Assembly (NCBI GenBank): GCA_030770535.1
Contig: JASVEC010000016.1
Span: 930,001 to 994,000 of the forward strand
Length of the DNA: 64,000 nt
Direction of reading: 5' to 3'
Source: Batkoa obscura
Lineage: Eukaryota; Entomophthoromycota; Entomophthoromycetes; Entomophthorales; Batkoaceae
In this document: positions 1 through 11,259 of the stretch, piece by piece
How positions within the stretch are numbered: position 1 is the stretch's first letter
How the letters are laid out: each line of letters starts with the position of its first letter
The notes under the pieces: generated by a model
Told to the model about the DNA's origin: nothing
The model's database searches: none
The model's input: only the letters and a program-made list of their open reading frames with translations
Translations under genes and position numbers: made by a program

Positions 1-241
1 ATCGAACAAATAAATAAAATCATGTTAAAAACTAACTTAATAATCTCGTTAAACTTTAGATGAAATCAGTTTAGCAAAAAACTTGGAATATCAATTGAAA
101 TTAAGTAACATCATCAAAAAACAAAATTTAACGAAGATGATCTTGAGAGTAATTAACTATAGGAATAATAAATGAGATTTTAAGAGATAATACAAATGTT
201 CTATATCCAACTGAACAAACGACAAATAAGCCCAGAAGTAG

Positions 242-250
242 TATAAAAAG
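242..250 (+). promoter_or_regulatory. TATA box of Tyr-rich secreted protein gene 1
   Basis: TATAAAAAG lies about 95 bases before the ATG at 345. Similar boxes precede the paralogue at 5390, both stomatin genes and the Cys-rich secreted protein, so a TATA promoter seems common for strongly expressed genes here. This is motif-based inference. Confidence 0.5.
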
Positions 251-344
251 AAAGAAAAAATAGATTCAAAAGATTATTATCCTTATAATTTAATTCAATA
301 GATATTATATTAACCTTTTAGAACTTAACACAATTAATAATAAC

Positions 345-1493
345 ATGGTTTACTTTAATAACAAACTTTTCTTTTCTGCCCTTATTGTAGCTTGCGCTAA
401 TGCTGCTGAAAACGTGATGCAAATGACTCAAGCTACTCCAAGTGTAATTCCAAGTACTCAAGCTACTGTTAATAACATGCCATTATTAAATAATATGCAA
501 CCTAATGCTGCTGGTAAAAAAGAAGAAAAGAGAGACCCATACAATGGAGGAGATGACTATAAAAAAGAAGAATATTCCAAAGACAATAAATATGAAAGAC
601 GTGGATATGGTGATTATCATGTCAAACATCATAATGACTATGATAATTATAGTAAACATCATAATGATTACGATAGCTATAGTAAACATCATGATGGCTA
701 TGGGAAATCAAAATATGAAAGACGTGATTACGGTAATGATTATGATGGTTATAGTGAGCATCATGGATATGAAAGACGTGGATATGGTGAGAAGCATCAT
801 GATGATTACGATAGCTACAGTAGACATCATGGTGGCTACGGAAAACCAAAATATGAAAGACGTGGATATGGTGATGATTACCATGTAAAACATCACAACG
901 ATTATGACGGCTATAGTAAGCATCATGGATATGAAAGACGTGGATATGGTGAGAAACATCATGATGATTACGATAGCTACAGTAGACATCATGGTGGCTA
1001 CGGAAAACCAAAATATGAAAGACGTGGTTATGGCGATGATTACCATGTAAAGCATCACAACGATTATGACGGCTATAGTAAGCATCATGGATATGAAAGA
1101 CGTGGATACGGTGACTACCATGTGAAGCATCACAATGACTATGATGGCTATGGTCAACATCACAAATACGAGAGACGTGGTTATGGTGATGACTACCATA
1201 AGAAACATAATGATTATGATAATTACGGTAAACATCACGGATACGAAAGACGTGGTTATGGCGATGACTACCATAAGAAACATAATGATTACGATAATTA
1301 CGGTAAACATCACGGATATGAAAGACGTGGTTACGGTGATGATCATCACAAACACCACAATAGCTATGATAAATATGGGTCACACCATGATAGTTATGAC
1401 AAGTATGGGTCACACCATGGCTATGATCGACGTGATTATGGTAGCGGTTATGGTAATCATCATGACAAGTACGGATCTCATAGTTCTTACTAA
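345..1493 (+). CDS. Secreted Tyr/His/Gly/Arg-rich repeat protein 1 (382 aa)
   Basis: Function not recognised. Residues 1 to about 21 form a signal peptide (hydrophobic stretch LFFSALIVACANA, likely cut before AENV). A short Thr/Asn/Gln/Met-rich region and a Lys/Glu/Asp stretch follow. From about residue 85 to the end the protein is tandem repeats built from YERRGYG, DDYH, KHHNDYD and GYSKHH, so it is dominated by Tyr, His, Gly, Asp, Lys and Arg. There are no cysteines in the repeat part. The single exon is open to the stop at 1493. It is paralogous to the gene at 5390 (MVYF/MVHF start, AENV after the signal, MPLLNN/MSLLTN motif). By composition it could be a wall or adhesive structural protein that coacervates, binds metal through His or is cross-linked through Tyr; this is inference. 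The long reverse-strand reading frames here are shadows of the repeat. Confidence 0.85.
   Translation: MVYFNNKLFFSALIVACANAAENVMQMTQATPSVIPSTQATVNNMPLLNNMQPNAAGKKEEKRDPYNGGDDYKKEEYSKDNKYERRGYGDYHVKHHNDYDNYSKHHNDYDSYSKHHDGYGKSKYERRDYGNDYDGYSEHHGYERRGYGEKHHDDYDSYSRHHGGYGKPKYERRGYGDDYHVKHHNDYDGYSKHHGYERRGYGEKHHDDYDSYSRHHGGYGKPKYERRGYGDDYHVKHHNDYDGYSKHHGYERRGYGDYHVKHHNDYDGYGQHHKYERRGYGDDYHKKHNDYDNYGKHHGYERRGYGDDYHKKHNDYDNYGKHHGYERRGYGDDHHKHHNSYDKYGSHHDSYDKYGSHHGYDRRDYGSGYGNHHDKYGSHSSY
765..1088 (+). repeat. Two 162-bp near-identical tandem units inside the gene
   Basis: Units 765-926 and 927-1088 match with only a few substitutions, and a third unit starts at 1089 and diverges. Each encodes 54 residues (YERRGYGEKHHDDYD and onward). 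A shorter 75-bp, 25-residue unit is duplicated at about 1167-1320. The pattern indicates recent repeat expansion in frame. Confidence 0.85.
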
Positions 1494-1650
1494 GTTTGGA
1501 AATAAATCCTTATACTTCTTAAAATAAAGCATTGAGATATTTATTATTGAATAATTTACAAGTTATACATATGTTTTTGAGGATCTAAGACTATTTACTA
1601 TAAAGTTATAGCAATTAACTTTAAAAAGTTTCAATGAAACAAATAAGAAT

Positions 1651-1754
1651 ATTGGGAGTGTTTTTTTGGCTTCATTACTTTTTCATTTTTTAAGCATTAT
1701 TTGAGTGGAAAAATTATTAGTAAAATTCTTAAACAAAAAAATACATCCTTTTAT
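1651..1754 (+). mobile_element. Hairpin MITE, copy 1
   Basis: Starts ATTGGGAGTGTTTTTTTGGC, has the family core TTTTTAAGCATTATTTGAG and ends AATACATCCTTTTATA, so both ends are worn. It lies between the Tyr-rich gene and a fossil Tyr-rich tail. Plus here means the GGCTTCATTAC arm comes first. Confidence 0.8.
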
Positions 1755-1767
1755 AGATTATAAAAAG

Positions 1768-1860
1768 AAATACTATGATAATTATAGTAGTCCTACTCCA
1801 TATAGTTTGTATCATGGCTATAGTAGTTACAATAAATATGAATTTTGTACTTTTTATTAA
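1768..1860 (+). pseudogene. Fossil C-terminal piece of a Tyr-rich secreted protein
   Basis: A 31-codon stretch ending in TAA reads KYYDNYSSPTPYSLYHGYSS and onward, the same Tyr/His/Gly/Ser style as the end of the intact gene upstream. There is no start and no signal peptide, and the MITE at 1651-1754 sits directly before it. I read it as the tail of a third, lost paralogue or of an older end of gene 1. Confidence 0.5.
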
Positions 1861-2586
1861 GTTAAAATATTGATATATAGAATAAAATTTGATTATTTTT
1901 AATATTATAATAAAATCATATAAATAGTCAATTAAAAATTATAAAAATCTAAAATATACAATAAACTTTTTAAATGGATCCTATTTAAATTTCACTATTT
2001 TTAATAATTTATATATTAATGTAGAATATTGAATATTTTTAATTTTAAATAATATTAGAAGTATCTACATAACTTTAAAGGTATTAAAAAAGCTCTCAAA
2101 AACTTCTTGTAGTTATTATCATCGTATAATCCTGACTTGATATTTACGTTGGCCGGTTCTGTCTTTCTTAGCATCACAGCTGCTTACAAGAAATCAATAT
2201 TCTACTCTTCCTCCTCCATCCCTCAGATTGCCATCTTAACATGCAAGAACTCTTTCATTATTTATTATAAATCTTCCAGATCCAAATCCTCTGACCCAAA
2301 TTTCATAAAGATCCTTCTCTCTAAAGTCCTTGTCTCATTTCACAGTAATTTCTTCACACTTTGAAGGATGCCTCTTCCTTTCAATTCATTCATTCCTATC
2401 AGTTTTCTGGTTTAACTTTCATTTTTACATTAATAAAGCCACAAGACTACCCACCTTGAATTTATAAAAAAAGTACAAAAAATTCAATTGCATTAAATGA
2501 TTGGTCAAACAACAACAACTCAAATTTAGACACTTAAATAAATTTTTAATCAACTTAATTCTTTCATTTTTTAAGCTTTTAACAAG
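1861..2586. other. Intergenic, with C/T-rich leader before SRP54
   Basis: The first 240 bases are very AT-rich with no signal I can name. About 2140-2430 is clearly C/T-rich on the plus strand. A 75-codon open frame there has no ATG start and no recognisable domain, so I do not call it a gene. The C/T tract probably belongs to the SRP54 promoter or 5' leader. Confidence 0.4.
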
Positions 2587-4485
<1,899 letters not shown>

Positions 4486-5318
4486 ATTATAGATTTAAAA
4501 TAATAGTAATATTTTGAATCTTTTCTTATACCTTATTGTCCATTTTTTCAAATTTTAGATAAACAAATAAAATTAGTTTTATAATCTAGTCATATGAATT
4601 GTTTAATTGTATTTTTTAAAAGAGATGAAATTTATATATAACTAATCAAGTAGTAGAATTTGTATTAACATTTCTTATATTAATCAGAATATGTAGTCAC
4701 TTTTTGACAAAACTTAAAGTTCTAAATAATCATAGTATGAGGATATATTTTTCTGTTCAAGAATTTTATTAATAGCTTTTCCACTTAAATAGCGCTTAAA
4801 AAATAGAAAAGTAATGAAATCAAAAAAAACATCCCCGTATGGTTATTTAGTTAAATAAAATCATTTGACCTTATTGGGAATATTATAATCTCTATACTAA
4901 ATTAAGCTCCAATCGTAAGAAAATTAATTTTTCAGTATAATGTCTTATCAAAAATTTAAATGAATTGTGTATTATTATTAATTTCCAATTTTTTAGTTAA
5001 TATTGAGTTGAATTAAAGTTATAAATTTGATATAAAAACGGCATAAAGTTGATTCTAGCTATACTATTTTAATAGATTTATTATTTAGTTAAAATGTTAA
5101 TAAAACATATCCGTTGTACTATTTTATACACGAGTTTATAAACCATTATATTTACTCCATCAACTTACTACATATTTTGACTTAATAAAAACAGATCAGC
5201 ATTTAGAACATGTTAAAAATATAAACCTCGTGCTAAAAACAATGCCAATTTCAATAATGATCAATACACAACTTTTAAATTTAAATCCTTTAGTCTAACG
5301 GATTTTTTTTAATAATAC
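4486..5318. other. Intergenic between SRP54 and Tyr-rich gene 2
   Basis: AT-rich, no convincing open frame. It holds one hairpin MITE (4736-4840) and ends in the TATA box of the next gene. Confidence 0.5.
4736..4840 (-). mobile_element. Hairpin MITE, copy 2
   Basis: Reverse orientation: TATGAGGATATATTTTTC at the left, CACTTAAATAGCGCTTAAA in the centre, AAAAAACATCCCCGTA at the right. Confidence 0.85.
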
Positions 5319-5326
5319 TATAAAAG
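5319..5326 (+). promoter_or_regulatory. TATA box of Tyr-rich secreted protein gene 2
   Basis: TATAAAAG, 64 bases before the ATG at 5390. Confidence 0.5.
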
Positions 5327-5389
5327 ATAATAAAGTTGACTAAAATTAAAACATAACAATTAGATTTATATACTAGACATCTCATCACC

Positions 5390-6325
5390 ATGGTTCATTT
5401 TAAAAATACAATTTTATTATTTGCTTTAGCTATTGCTACCATTTACGGAGCTGAAAATGTTAATGTTGTAAAGGAAGCATTAGCTGCTTCTCCCAATGGA
5501 CTTAACGCAAATACCCTTCCAGTTACTGCTAAAAATTCAATGGCTAAATCAACTATGCCAGAATCGAAATCTGTAACTTCACTTACTAACATGTCACTAT
5601 TAACCAATGTATTACCAGGAGGTGAATCTAAGAAACCCAACTATGAAGATAAAAAAGAGTATAAACCAGAAACTAATAAATATAATGAAGAAAAGGAAGA
5701 TTATAAGAAAGGTGGTGATAAAAAAGAAGATTATAAGAAAGATGAACAATATTCAAAACATCATGATGATTATGATAATGGCTATGATAAAGAATATGAT
5801 GATTATTCACCTAAATACCATAGTTATGATAGACGTAATTATGGTAATAATTATGGTAATAATTATGGACATCATCGAGGTTATAGAAGAAATTATGGAA
5901 GTAGTTATGCCAGTAACTATGGCCATCATCGTAATTATAGAAGAAATTATGGGAATAACTATGGCCATCATCACGGTTATATGAGACGTAATTATGGAAG
6001 TAGTTATGGAAGTAATTATAGTCATCATCGTAACTATAGAAGAAATTATGGTAATGACTATCCAAGTAATTATGGTCATCATTACGGTTATTCAAGACGC
6101 AATTATGGAAATAACTATGGCCATCACCACGGTTACATGAGACGTAATTATGGTAATAGCTATGGCAATAATTATGGTCATCATCATGGTTATTCAAGAC
6201 GTAATTATGGTGAAAAGAAGAGTGACTATAATGATTCTTATGGAAGTGGGGATGACTACAAACATAATAAATCAGATTATTCTAATACTTATGGTGATGA
6301 AGGTGAAAAATCTTATAGTGATTAG
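5390..6325 (+). CDS. Secreted Tyr/His/Asn/Arg-rich repeat protein 2 (311 aa)
   Basis: Paralogue of the gene at 345. The signal peptide is MVHFKNTILLFALAIATIYG with cleavage likely before AENV. A Ser/Thr/Asn/Leu-rich segment follows, then a Lys/Glu/Asp-rich segment (about 80-125), then repeats of RRNYGNNYGHHHGY type to about residue 280 and an acidic Ser/Tyr-rich tail. Compared with gene 1 the repeat has Asn in place of most Asp and fewer Lys, so the two proteins would carry different net charge. The single exon has no cysteine in the repeats. Function unknown; an extracellular structural, adhesive or metal-binding role is inference from composition. The plus and minus frames with runs of Ile/Met/Thr across it are shadows. 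Confidence 0.85.
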   Translation: MVHFKNTILLFALAIATIYGAENVNVVKEALAASPNGLNANTLPVTAKNSMAKSTMPESKSVTSLTNMSLLTNVLPGGESKKPNYEDKKEYKPETNKYNEEKEDYKKGGDKKEDYKKDEQYSKHHDDYDNGYDKEYDDYSPKYHSYDRRNYGNNYGNNYGHHRGYRRNYGSSYASNYGHHRNYRRNYGNNYGHHHGYMRRNYGSSYGSNYSHHRNYRRNYGNDYPSNYGHHYGYSRRNYGNNYGHHHGYMRRNYGNSYGNNYGHHHGYSRRNYGEKKSDYNDSYGSGDDYKHNKSDYSNTYGDEGEKSYSD

Positions 6326-7483
6326 AGAATAAATATCGTTAATTATTAAGATCTTTTAAAAAAAGATCTTAATTATAGCATTTAATAAACAAAACACTAA
6401 TCAAGCTTTTCTATTTTATTTTATTTTATTTTATTTTTATGATAGGCTATTCTAGATTGTAAAATTATATTGTTGAAATAATTGTAACATTAAAGTTATT
6501 GTCATAATTTTAGTTATAATCAAAATTCAGAACTTCATAAATACTTTCACAGTATAAATTTCGTTAAATGAAAAAATTAATAAACACTTTTTATACTAAA
6601 TTTTAACTCATGGTTGTGAATTTTACTCATAAATGTGTTATTCAGGTAATGGATTTTAAAAACATAATATAATATGATTTTAAAAGTTATTATATAAATA
6701 TTGATATTTTTAAACAGTTTTGATTTTTGTATGAAAATTTATACTATTCTAGTCAATGTCTAAAGTATCAATGTAGGCAAGAATTTAAACCTAAATGTGT
6801 TTTACCTAAATATCAATATGTTGAAAACATTAAAATTATTATATGATATTGCCTAAAATTATACTTTGTTAAGCTTAATATAAATTTCAATTAACAAGAA
6901 TTTATTATGAGATTTTATTGCCATAAGTTAGTGTATTTTCGAATTTTATTATAATTTTTGAACACATTATGAAAAATCAAAAATTTCGGAAACAACAACT
7001 AAATACAAAACTATTGAGATTGGTGTTAATACGAAGAAGATATGCCCAAAAAGTAGAGTAACCCTTTCTTGGATTTCCAATTATTTTGGGATATTAAAAA
7101 AGCTCGCAGCTTTTATCCATTCTTAGTTTATTCAGTAGTTTAATAGCTCGAAAATAAACATGGAATGAAACATTGAAAATATAAAAAATTCCACCCAAAT
7201 GAATTAATATGGAAGCTAATTGATTGGCTTGAAATCTTAATAGAACCAATGATATCCAATTCTTCTTAAGCCCATGAACTATTCTATAAACAAACCACTA
7301 ATTCAATAATAAAAATCATATTCGACTTGCAATTTTAATAATTCATTTTATAGAATTCAAATTAACTCCAATAAAGGTACATATATTTTAACAATTTGTA
7401 TATTATTTTTTGAACTTTTTATTTTTTAGATCTAATTATATACTTTTAAAAGAAATTTTACCACTGGTTAAACATTATATCAA
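6326..7483. other. Intergenic
   Basis: A short hairpin (AAGATCTTTT repeated inverted around 6348-6372) directly after the stop could mark the 3' end of the Tyr-rich gene. A (TTTTA)n run follows at 6410-6439. The rest is AT-rich with no supported gene. Confidence 0.4.
6410..6439. repeat. (TTTTA)n microsatellite
   Basis: About five pentamer copies; a reverse-complement pentamer run occurs at 61493. Confidence 0.8.
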
Positions 7484-8674
7484 ATGGCAGAAATAGTATC
7501 CAAAACATTTGGTGGCCCAGAAGCTTCAAAACAACCTATAACTGCAGCTGAAGCCGAATTAGAACTTCAGCGTAAAGTTTTTGTAGCAAAATTGCCACAT
7601 GATGCCACCGAAGCGGAACTTGAAGAATATTTTGGTCAAGTTGGGAGTGTGTAAGTTTTATAAAACAGTCTAGAATTAAGTTTATATCTTGATAATATTT
7701 TTAGTCAAAGAGTAATAATAGTTACTAAGAATAATGAAGCTACTGGTTATGGTTTTGTTACTTATAGTGAAATTGCTAACTTAGATCAAGCCATTAAAAA
7801 ACTTAATAAAATTAACTTTAAAGGAAAACGTTTAAGTATTGAACAAGCTTTACCTAAAAAAGAATTGCAATCCGTTCGTCGTAATAGAACTCGTAATAGA
7901 GGCTCTAAAGGTCCTGGGTCAAAGGTATTTTTTCATATATTTAAAATTAAAGTTATTTAATTGTTTTAGCCAATAAGATCTAAAGGTGGTAAATTAGATT
8001 GGGCTGAAGATGTAGAAGAACAAAATATAGTTGATTTAGTTAAAAAAGGTCCCCCACCACATATTAAAGGGAGAAGATTTCCTATACCACATGCACATCA
8101 TAAAATAGAAGGGGAAGCCAGTAGTAATACCATTTTTGTTGGTAATCTTGGCACTGATATCAATGAAAATAAGTTTGTTGAAATATTTAAAGACCTTAAA
8201 ATAGAGAAGGCATGGTTAGCAAGAAGAGAATATCCACCTTTCATGGTCAAAGGGTTTGGTTTTATACAACTTGAAACTGTTGAAGAGCAACAAAAAGTTT
8301 TAGAATCAGCTTCAACTAGAACATATAATGGTCGTCAATTACAAATGCGTACAGCTATATTACCTAAATCAGATCAATCTACCACAACTGAGAAACCTGT
8401 TAGTAAACCAAGTAAAGAGAAAATACAAGAGGTACCAACTGAAGCTTCTTGGCCTCCACTTAGTTCAACTAAACAACCAAATGGTGTTGTAACTAAACCT
8501 ATAGAAAACAATACTGAGGTCGCTGAAGAAAAGGTAGATGAAGAAGTCAAAAAGGCTGAAAACAAGGTAGAAGATGATGATGATGAGAGTACCAAAGAAA
8601 TTAATCAAAAAAAGGAAGAATTGAAAAAGGAAGTTGCAATTGAAGAAAGTCCAGCCACGGAAGTATCAATATAA
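7484..8674 (+). CDS. Two-RRM RNA-binding protein, 363 aa, 3 exons
   Basis: Exons 7484-7650, 7705-7924 and 7970-8674 close in frame. RRM1 spans about residues 32-105: RNP2-like KVFVAKLP and RNP1-like TGYGFVTY. A basic linker follows (RRNRTRNRGSKG). RRM2 spans about 165-240: NTIFVGNLG and VKGFGFIQL. The C-terminal 120 residues are Ser/Thr/Pro then Glu/Lys/Asp-rich and likely disordered. There is no signal peptide or membrane segment, so a nuclear or cytoplasmic RNA-binding role is expected. I do not recognise an exact orthologue; the spacing of two canonical RRMs with a WAEDVEE linker motif may identify it in a search. The ATG chosen is the first after an AT-rich leader. Confidence 0.85.
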
Positions 8675-10275
8675 GCTTAGACATTATCTTACTTTTTAAT
8701 CTAGACTTTTAATCCGACTACTAAAGCTTTTTGTCACCTCTTTTTTGTTTTGAGATTTTAGCTTAACCTTTATTTCACATCATATTATTTTTCATAGAAG
8801 TAAATATTATTGATTCAACAATGGTTTTATTTCTTTTTTAAAGTTTCTAAAAACTTAGCATCTATATGTAACTTTGTAGTCTCCTAAGAGTAAGTAAATA
8901 TTTGTTAATTAACTTAAACTATAGAAATTATGATAAAAATGCTTTAAAATTGAGTGATATTCCAAAACTATAATATAGGTATAATACTAAACTTTATTTA
9001 TAAAGGCAGAGTTTCTTGTTTCACTTTCCTTTTATGGTATCCATCATTATTGATTGAGATAAATTATATATTTGACTTATAGCGATATAGATAAGGCTAT
9101 ATACATTAAATTAAATCCAGCTTTTTAGTTGTTACTATTTAAAATAAATATTATAAACTAGGCAGGTTAGTTTAACTAAAATAGGTAACATTTTTTAAAG
9201 CAAAAGCCGTATTCGTGTAGCTAAAAGCGGAATTGTATTACACTATACTTTGAATAAAATAAAATCAACAGTATCATGTTATCATCAAATGAAAAGTTAA
9301 AAAGTTAAGTTTATTAACTATACAAAAAAACATTATCAAAATGAGTAATTTTAAACAAGTAATTTTAAAAATAAGGACGCTTTTAATTTATTTTTGGTTA
9401 TTTTCAACAAAACCCAGTTTTTTTCAAATAAAAATAATAAAATACTATTTTTCAAAATAAAACTGTTTTAAACTATATACATCGTTTTCACTTATTATTT
9501 GTGCACTTTTGCAAAAAAAAAAATGGATATTTTGTAATAAAAGTTTCGTCATTTACTGAAGAAAACCTTGCGCATTTTACTTATAGATGTGAAAAATTTA
9601 GCCTTGAGTTTACGTGAAATTACACATTTTTTTAAGTAAATGGTAATAAACTTTTTATTACAAAATGTTCATTTTTTTTGCAAGTGTACAAACAATAAGT
9701 GAAAATAGTATATAGCTTAGAAACATTAATAAAAATCTTTCTAAAATAACAACCAATCCTTTGCGTCAAAAGTATAACCGATCTATGAATTATTTTTTAT
9801 TACTAATATTATATAAAAACTATGATACTTTTTTCTACATGACAACTTAAACTTTCATAACATCGTTATCTGGTATATAATTCTTACAGCAATAGAGGTA
9901 TTATATTAATAAGAATTTTAAAAATCTAAATTACAACTTCCACAATCTAATTTTATGCCAAAGTATGATACGTAATATAATTTGACGTAAGGTGCAGCTA
10001 TAGTTTTTATTAAAATAGAGGCTTGTAATTTGTTACTCTATAATGTGACCATTGATATTGAGACGCAGTATGCTCTGGTAAGTACCTTTGAAATATCTTA
10101 TTGACTCAAAGATCCTAGTTACATAGTCTGTATGATATTTTTTATTTAATAAACTAATTCATTAATAAAATAGAAGTGATGTTTATTAACTTAATGTATA
10201 AAGATAATTAAAATTAAAATTTATTAAATACAGTAGTTATCTACACAAAGCATAATTAGAACTTTATATCATGCT
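8675..10275. other. Intergenic with one long foldback element
   Basis: AT-rich and without supported reading frames. The only structure seen is the long inverted repeat at 9465-9723. Confidence 0.5.
9465..9723. mobile_element. Foldback MITE with about 85-bp arms
   Basis: The left arm (about 9473-9558) starts CTATATACATCGTTTTCACT and includes ACTTATTATTTGTGCACTT. The right arm (about 9632-9717), reverse-complemented, gives CTATATACTATTTTCACT and ACTTATTGTTTGTACACTT. The arms match over about 85 bases with scattered changes and flank a spacer of about 70 bases. There is no coding capacity. Only one copy is seen in this window and it is unrelated to the 105-bp MITE family. Confidence 0.75.
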
Positions 10276-11202
10276 TTAAATTTTGTCAATTAAAGCAGGG
10301 GTAATAGCAGTTTGAAGAGCTTTGTTTGTAGCGGTTGTATCTTCACCGATTTCCCCATTTGCACCAGAATTAAATGGCATAAAGATAACTTTTGATCCGG
10401 AAGTTCTAGCCATTTGTTGCATAGTTTCCAAATAACGAATCTGAATAGCAGCTGGTGAATTAAGGATATCAGCTGCTTCTCTCATCAATTTAGCAGAATC
10501 AACTTCAGCTTGAGCAGCAATAACTCTAGATTCACCGATACGTTTAGCTTGAGCTGCACTAGATAAATTCTCTTGAAGGTCACGAGAAAATACCAAATCT
10601 TTAATTAACACAGATTCAACTTTAACACCCCAACTAGCTGCTGGTGCACTAATAATATCTTCAATATCCTGTGCAATTTCATCACGATTTTCAATACAAT
10701 CTTGTAATGAACGTTGACCAAGTACAGCGCGAATGGTAGTTTGGGCTCTTTCCATTAAAGCAAATTGGACATTAGAGACACCAAAATTTGCTTGGTATGG
10801 GTCAACAATGTGCCAATAAAGAACACAGTCAATAGTGATATTAACATTATCTTTGGTCATAATACTTACATTTGCAATGTTTGTCATTTGAATTTTTATA
10901 TCGATAAAGTTCATACTTTCAGTACATGGATTAACCCAAGTTAAACCAGGATCACTAGTACGTAGATATTTACCAAATCTTGAAATTAAACCTACTTCAC
11001 CTTGGTTAACTGATCTGTAAGGATTTGGGAAACAGAAACATATTGGGATAGAGCCTAAAGTACCTAAACAATCACCCAACCCAGTCATGAATTTTTCATA
11101 GAATGAAACATTAGGGTCATATGGTAATTCATTAGCGAACTTCATCCCCATATTTGCTTGGGGGGTAGGTTGATCTTGAATAGTAAGGTTGTTATTTTCC
11201 AT
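10276..11202 (-). CDS. Stomatin-like SPFH/band 7 protein, copy 1 (308 aa)
   Basis: Scaffold protein of lipid microdomains, peripheral to membranes. The SPFH domain starts near residue 60 of the predicted protein (YRSVNQGEVGLISRFGKY) and runs through DNVNITIDCVLYWHI, with the Ala-rich coiled segment AAQAKRIGESRVIAAQAEVD after it. A Cys/Phe-rich hydrophobic patch (IPICFCFP) before the domain may be the membrane hairpin or a palmitoylation site. I start it at the Met at 11202 (MENNNL), not at the in-frame ATG at 11304. A TATA box at 11252-11259 lies between the two, and the paralogue at 46416 keeps the same TATA-to-MEN spacing. No introns. Near-identical to the paralogue over most of its length. 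Confidence 0.88.
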   Translation of the reverse strand: MENNNLTIQDQPTPQANMGMKFANELPYDPNVSFYEKFMTGLGDCLGTLGSIPICFCFPNPYRSVNQGEVGLISRFGKYLRTSDPGLTWVNPCTESMNFIDIKIQMTNIANVSIMTKDNVNITIDCVLYWHIVDPYQANFGVSNVQFALMERAQTTIRAVLGQRSLQDCIENRDEIAQDIEDIISAPAASWGVKVESVLIKDLVFSRDLQENLSSAAQAKRIGESRVIAAQAEVDSAKLMREAADILNSPAAIQIRYLETMQQMARTSGSKVIFMPFNSGANGEIGEDTTATNKALQTAITPALIDKI

Positions 11203-11251
11203 TGATGAATTTGAAAGAGATTTTATTGATATTATTTGAAAAGTAAATTTG

Positions 11252-11259
11252 CTTTTATA
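11252..11259 (-). promoter_or_regulatory. TATA box of stomatin-like copy 1
   Basis: TATAAAAG on the minus strand, 50 bases before the proposed ATG at 11202. The box and its spacing are conserved in copy 2 (47403-47410). Confidence 0.6.

Noticed and set aside
486-1413. Long minus-strand open frames rich in Ile/Met/Val or His/Tyr across the Tyr-rich genes (also 5807-6197)
   Set aside because: They are by-products of the triplet repeat composition of the plus-strand genes, lack signal or domain, and both strands cannot be under the same constraint.
2137-2364. 75-codon plus-strand frame
   Set aside because: No ATG at the start, no domain, and it lies in a C/T-rich leader of SRP54. A relic of a reverse-strand gene was considered but gives many stops.
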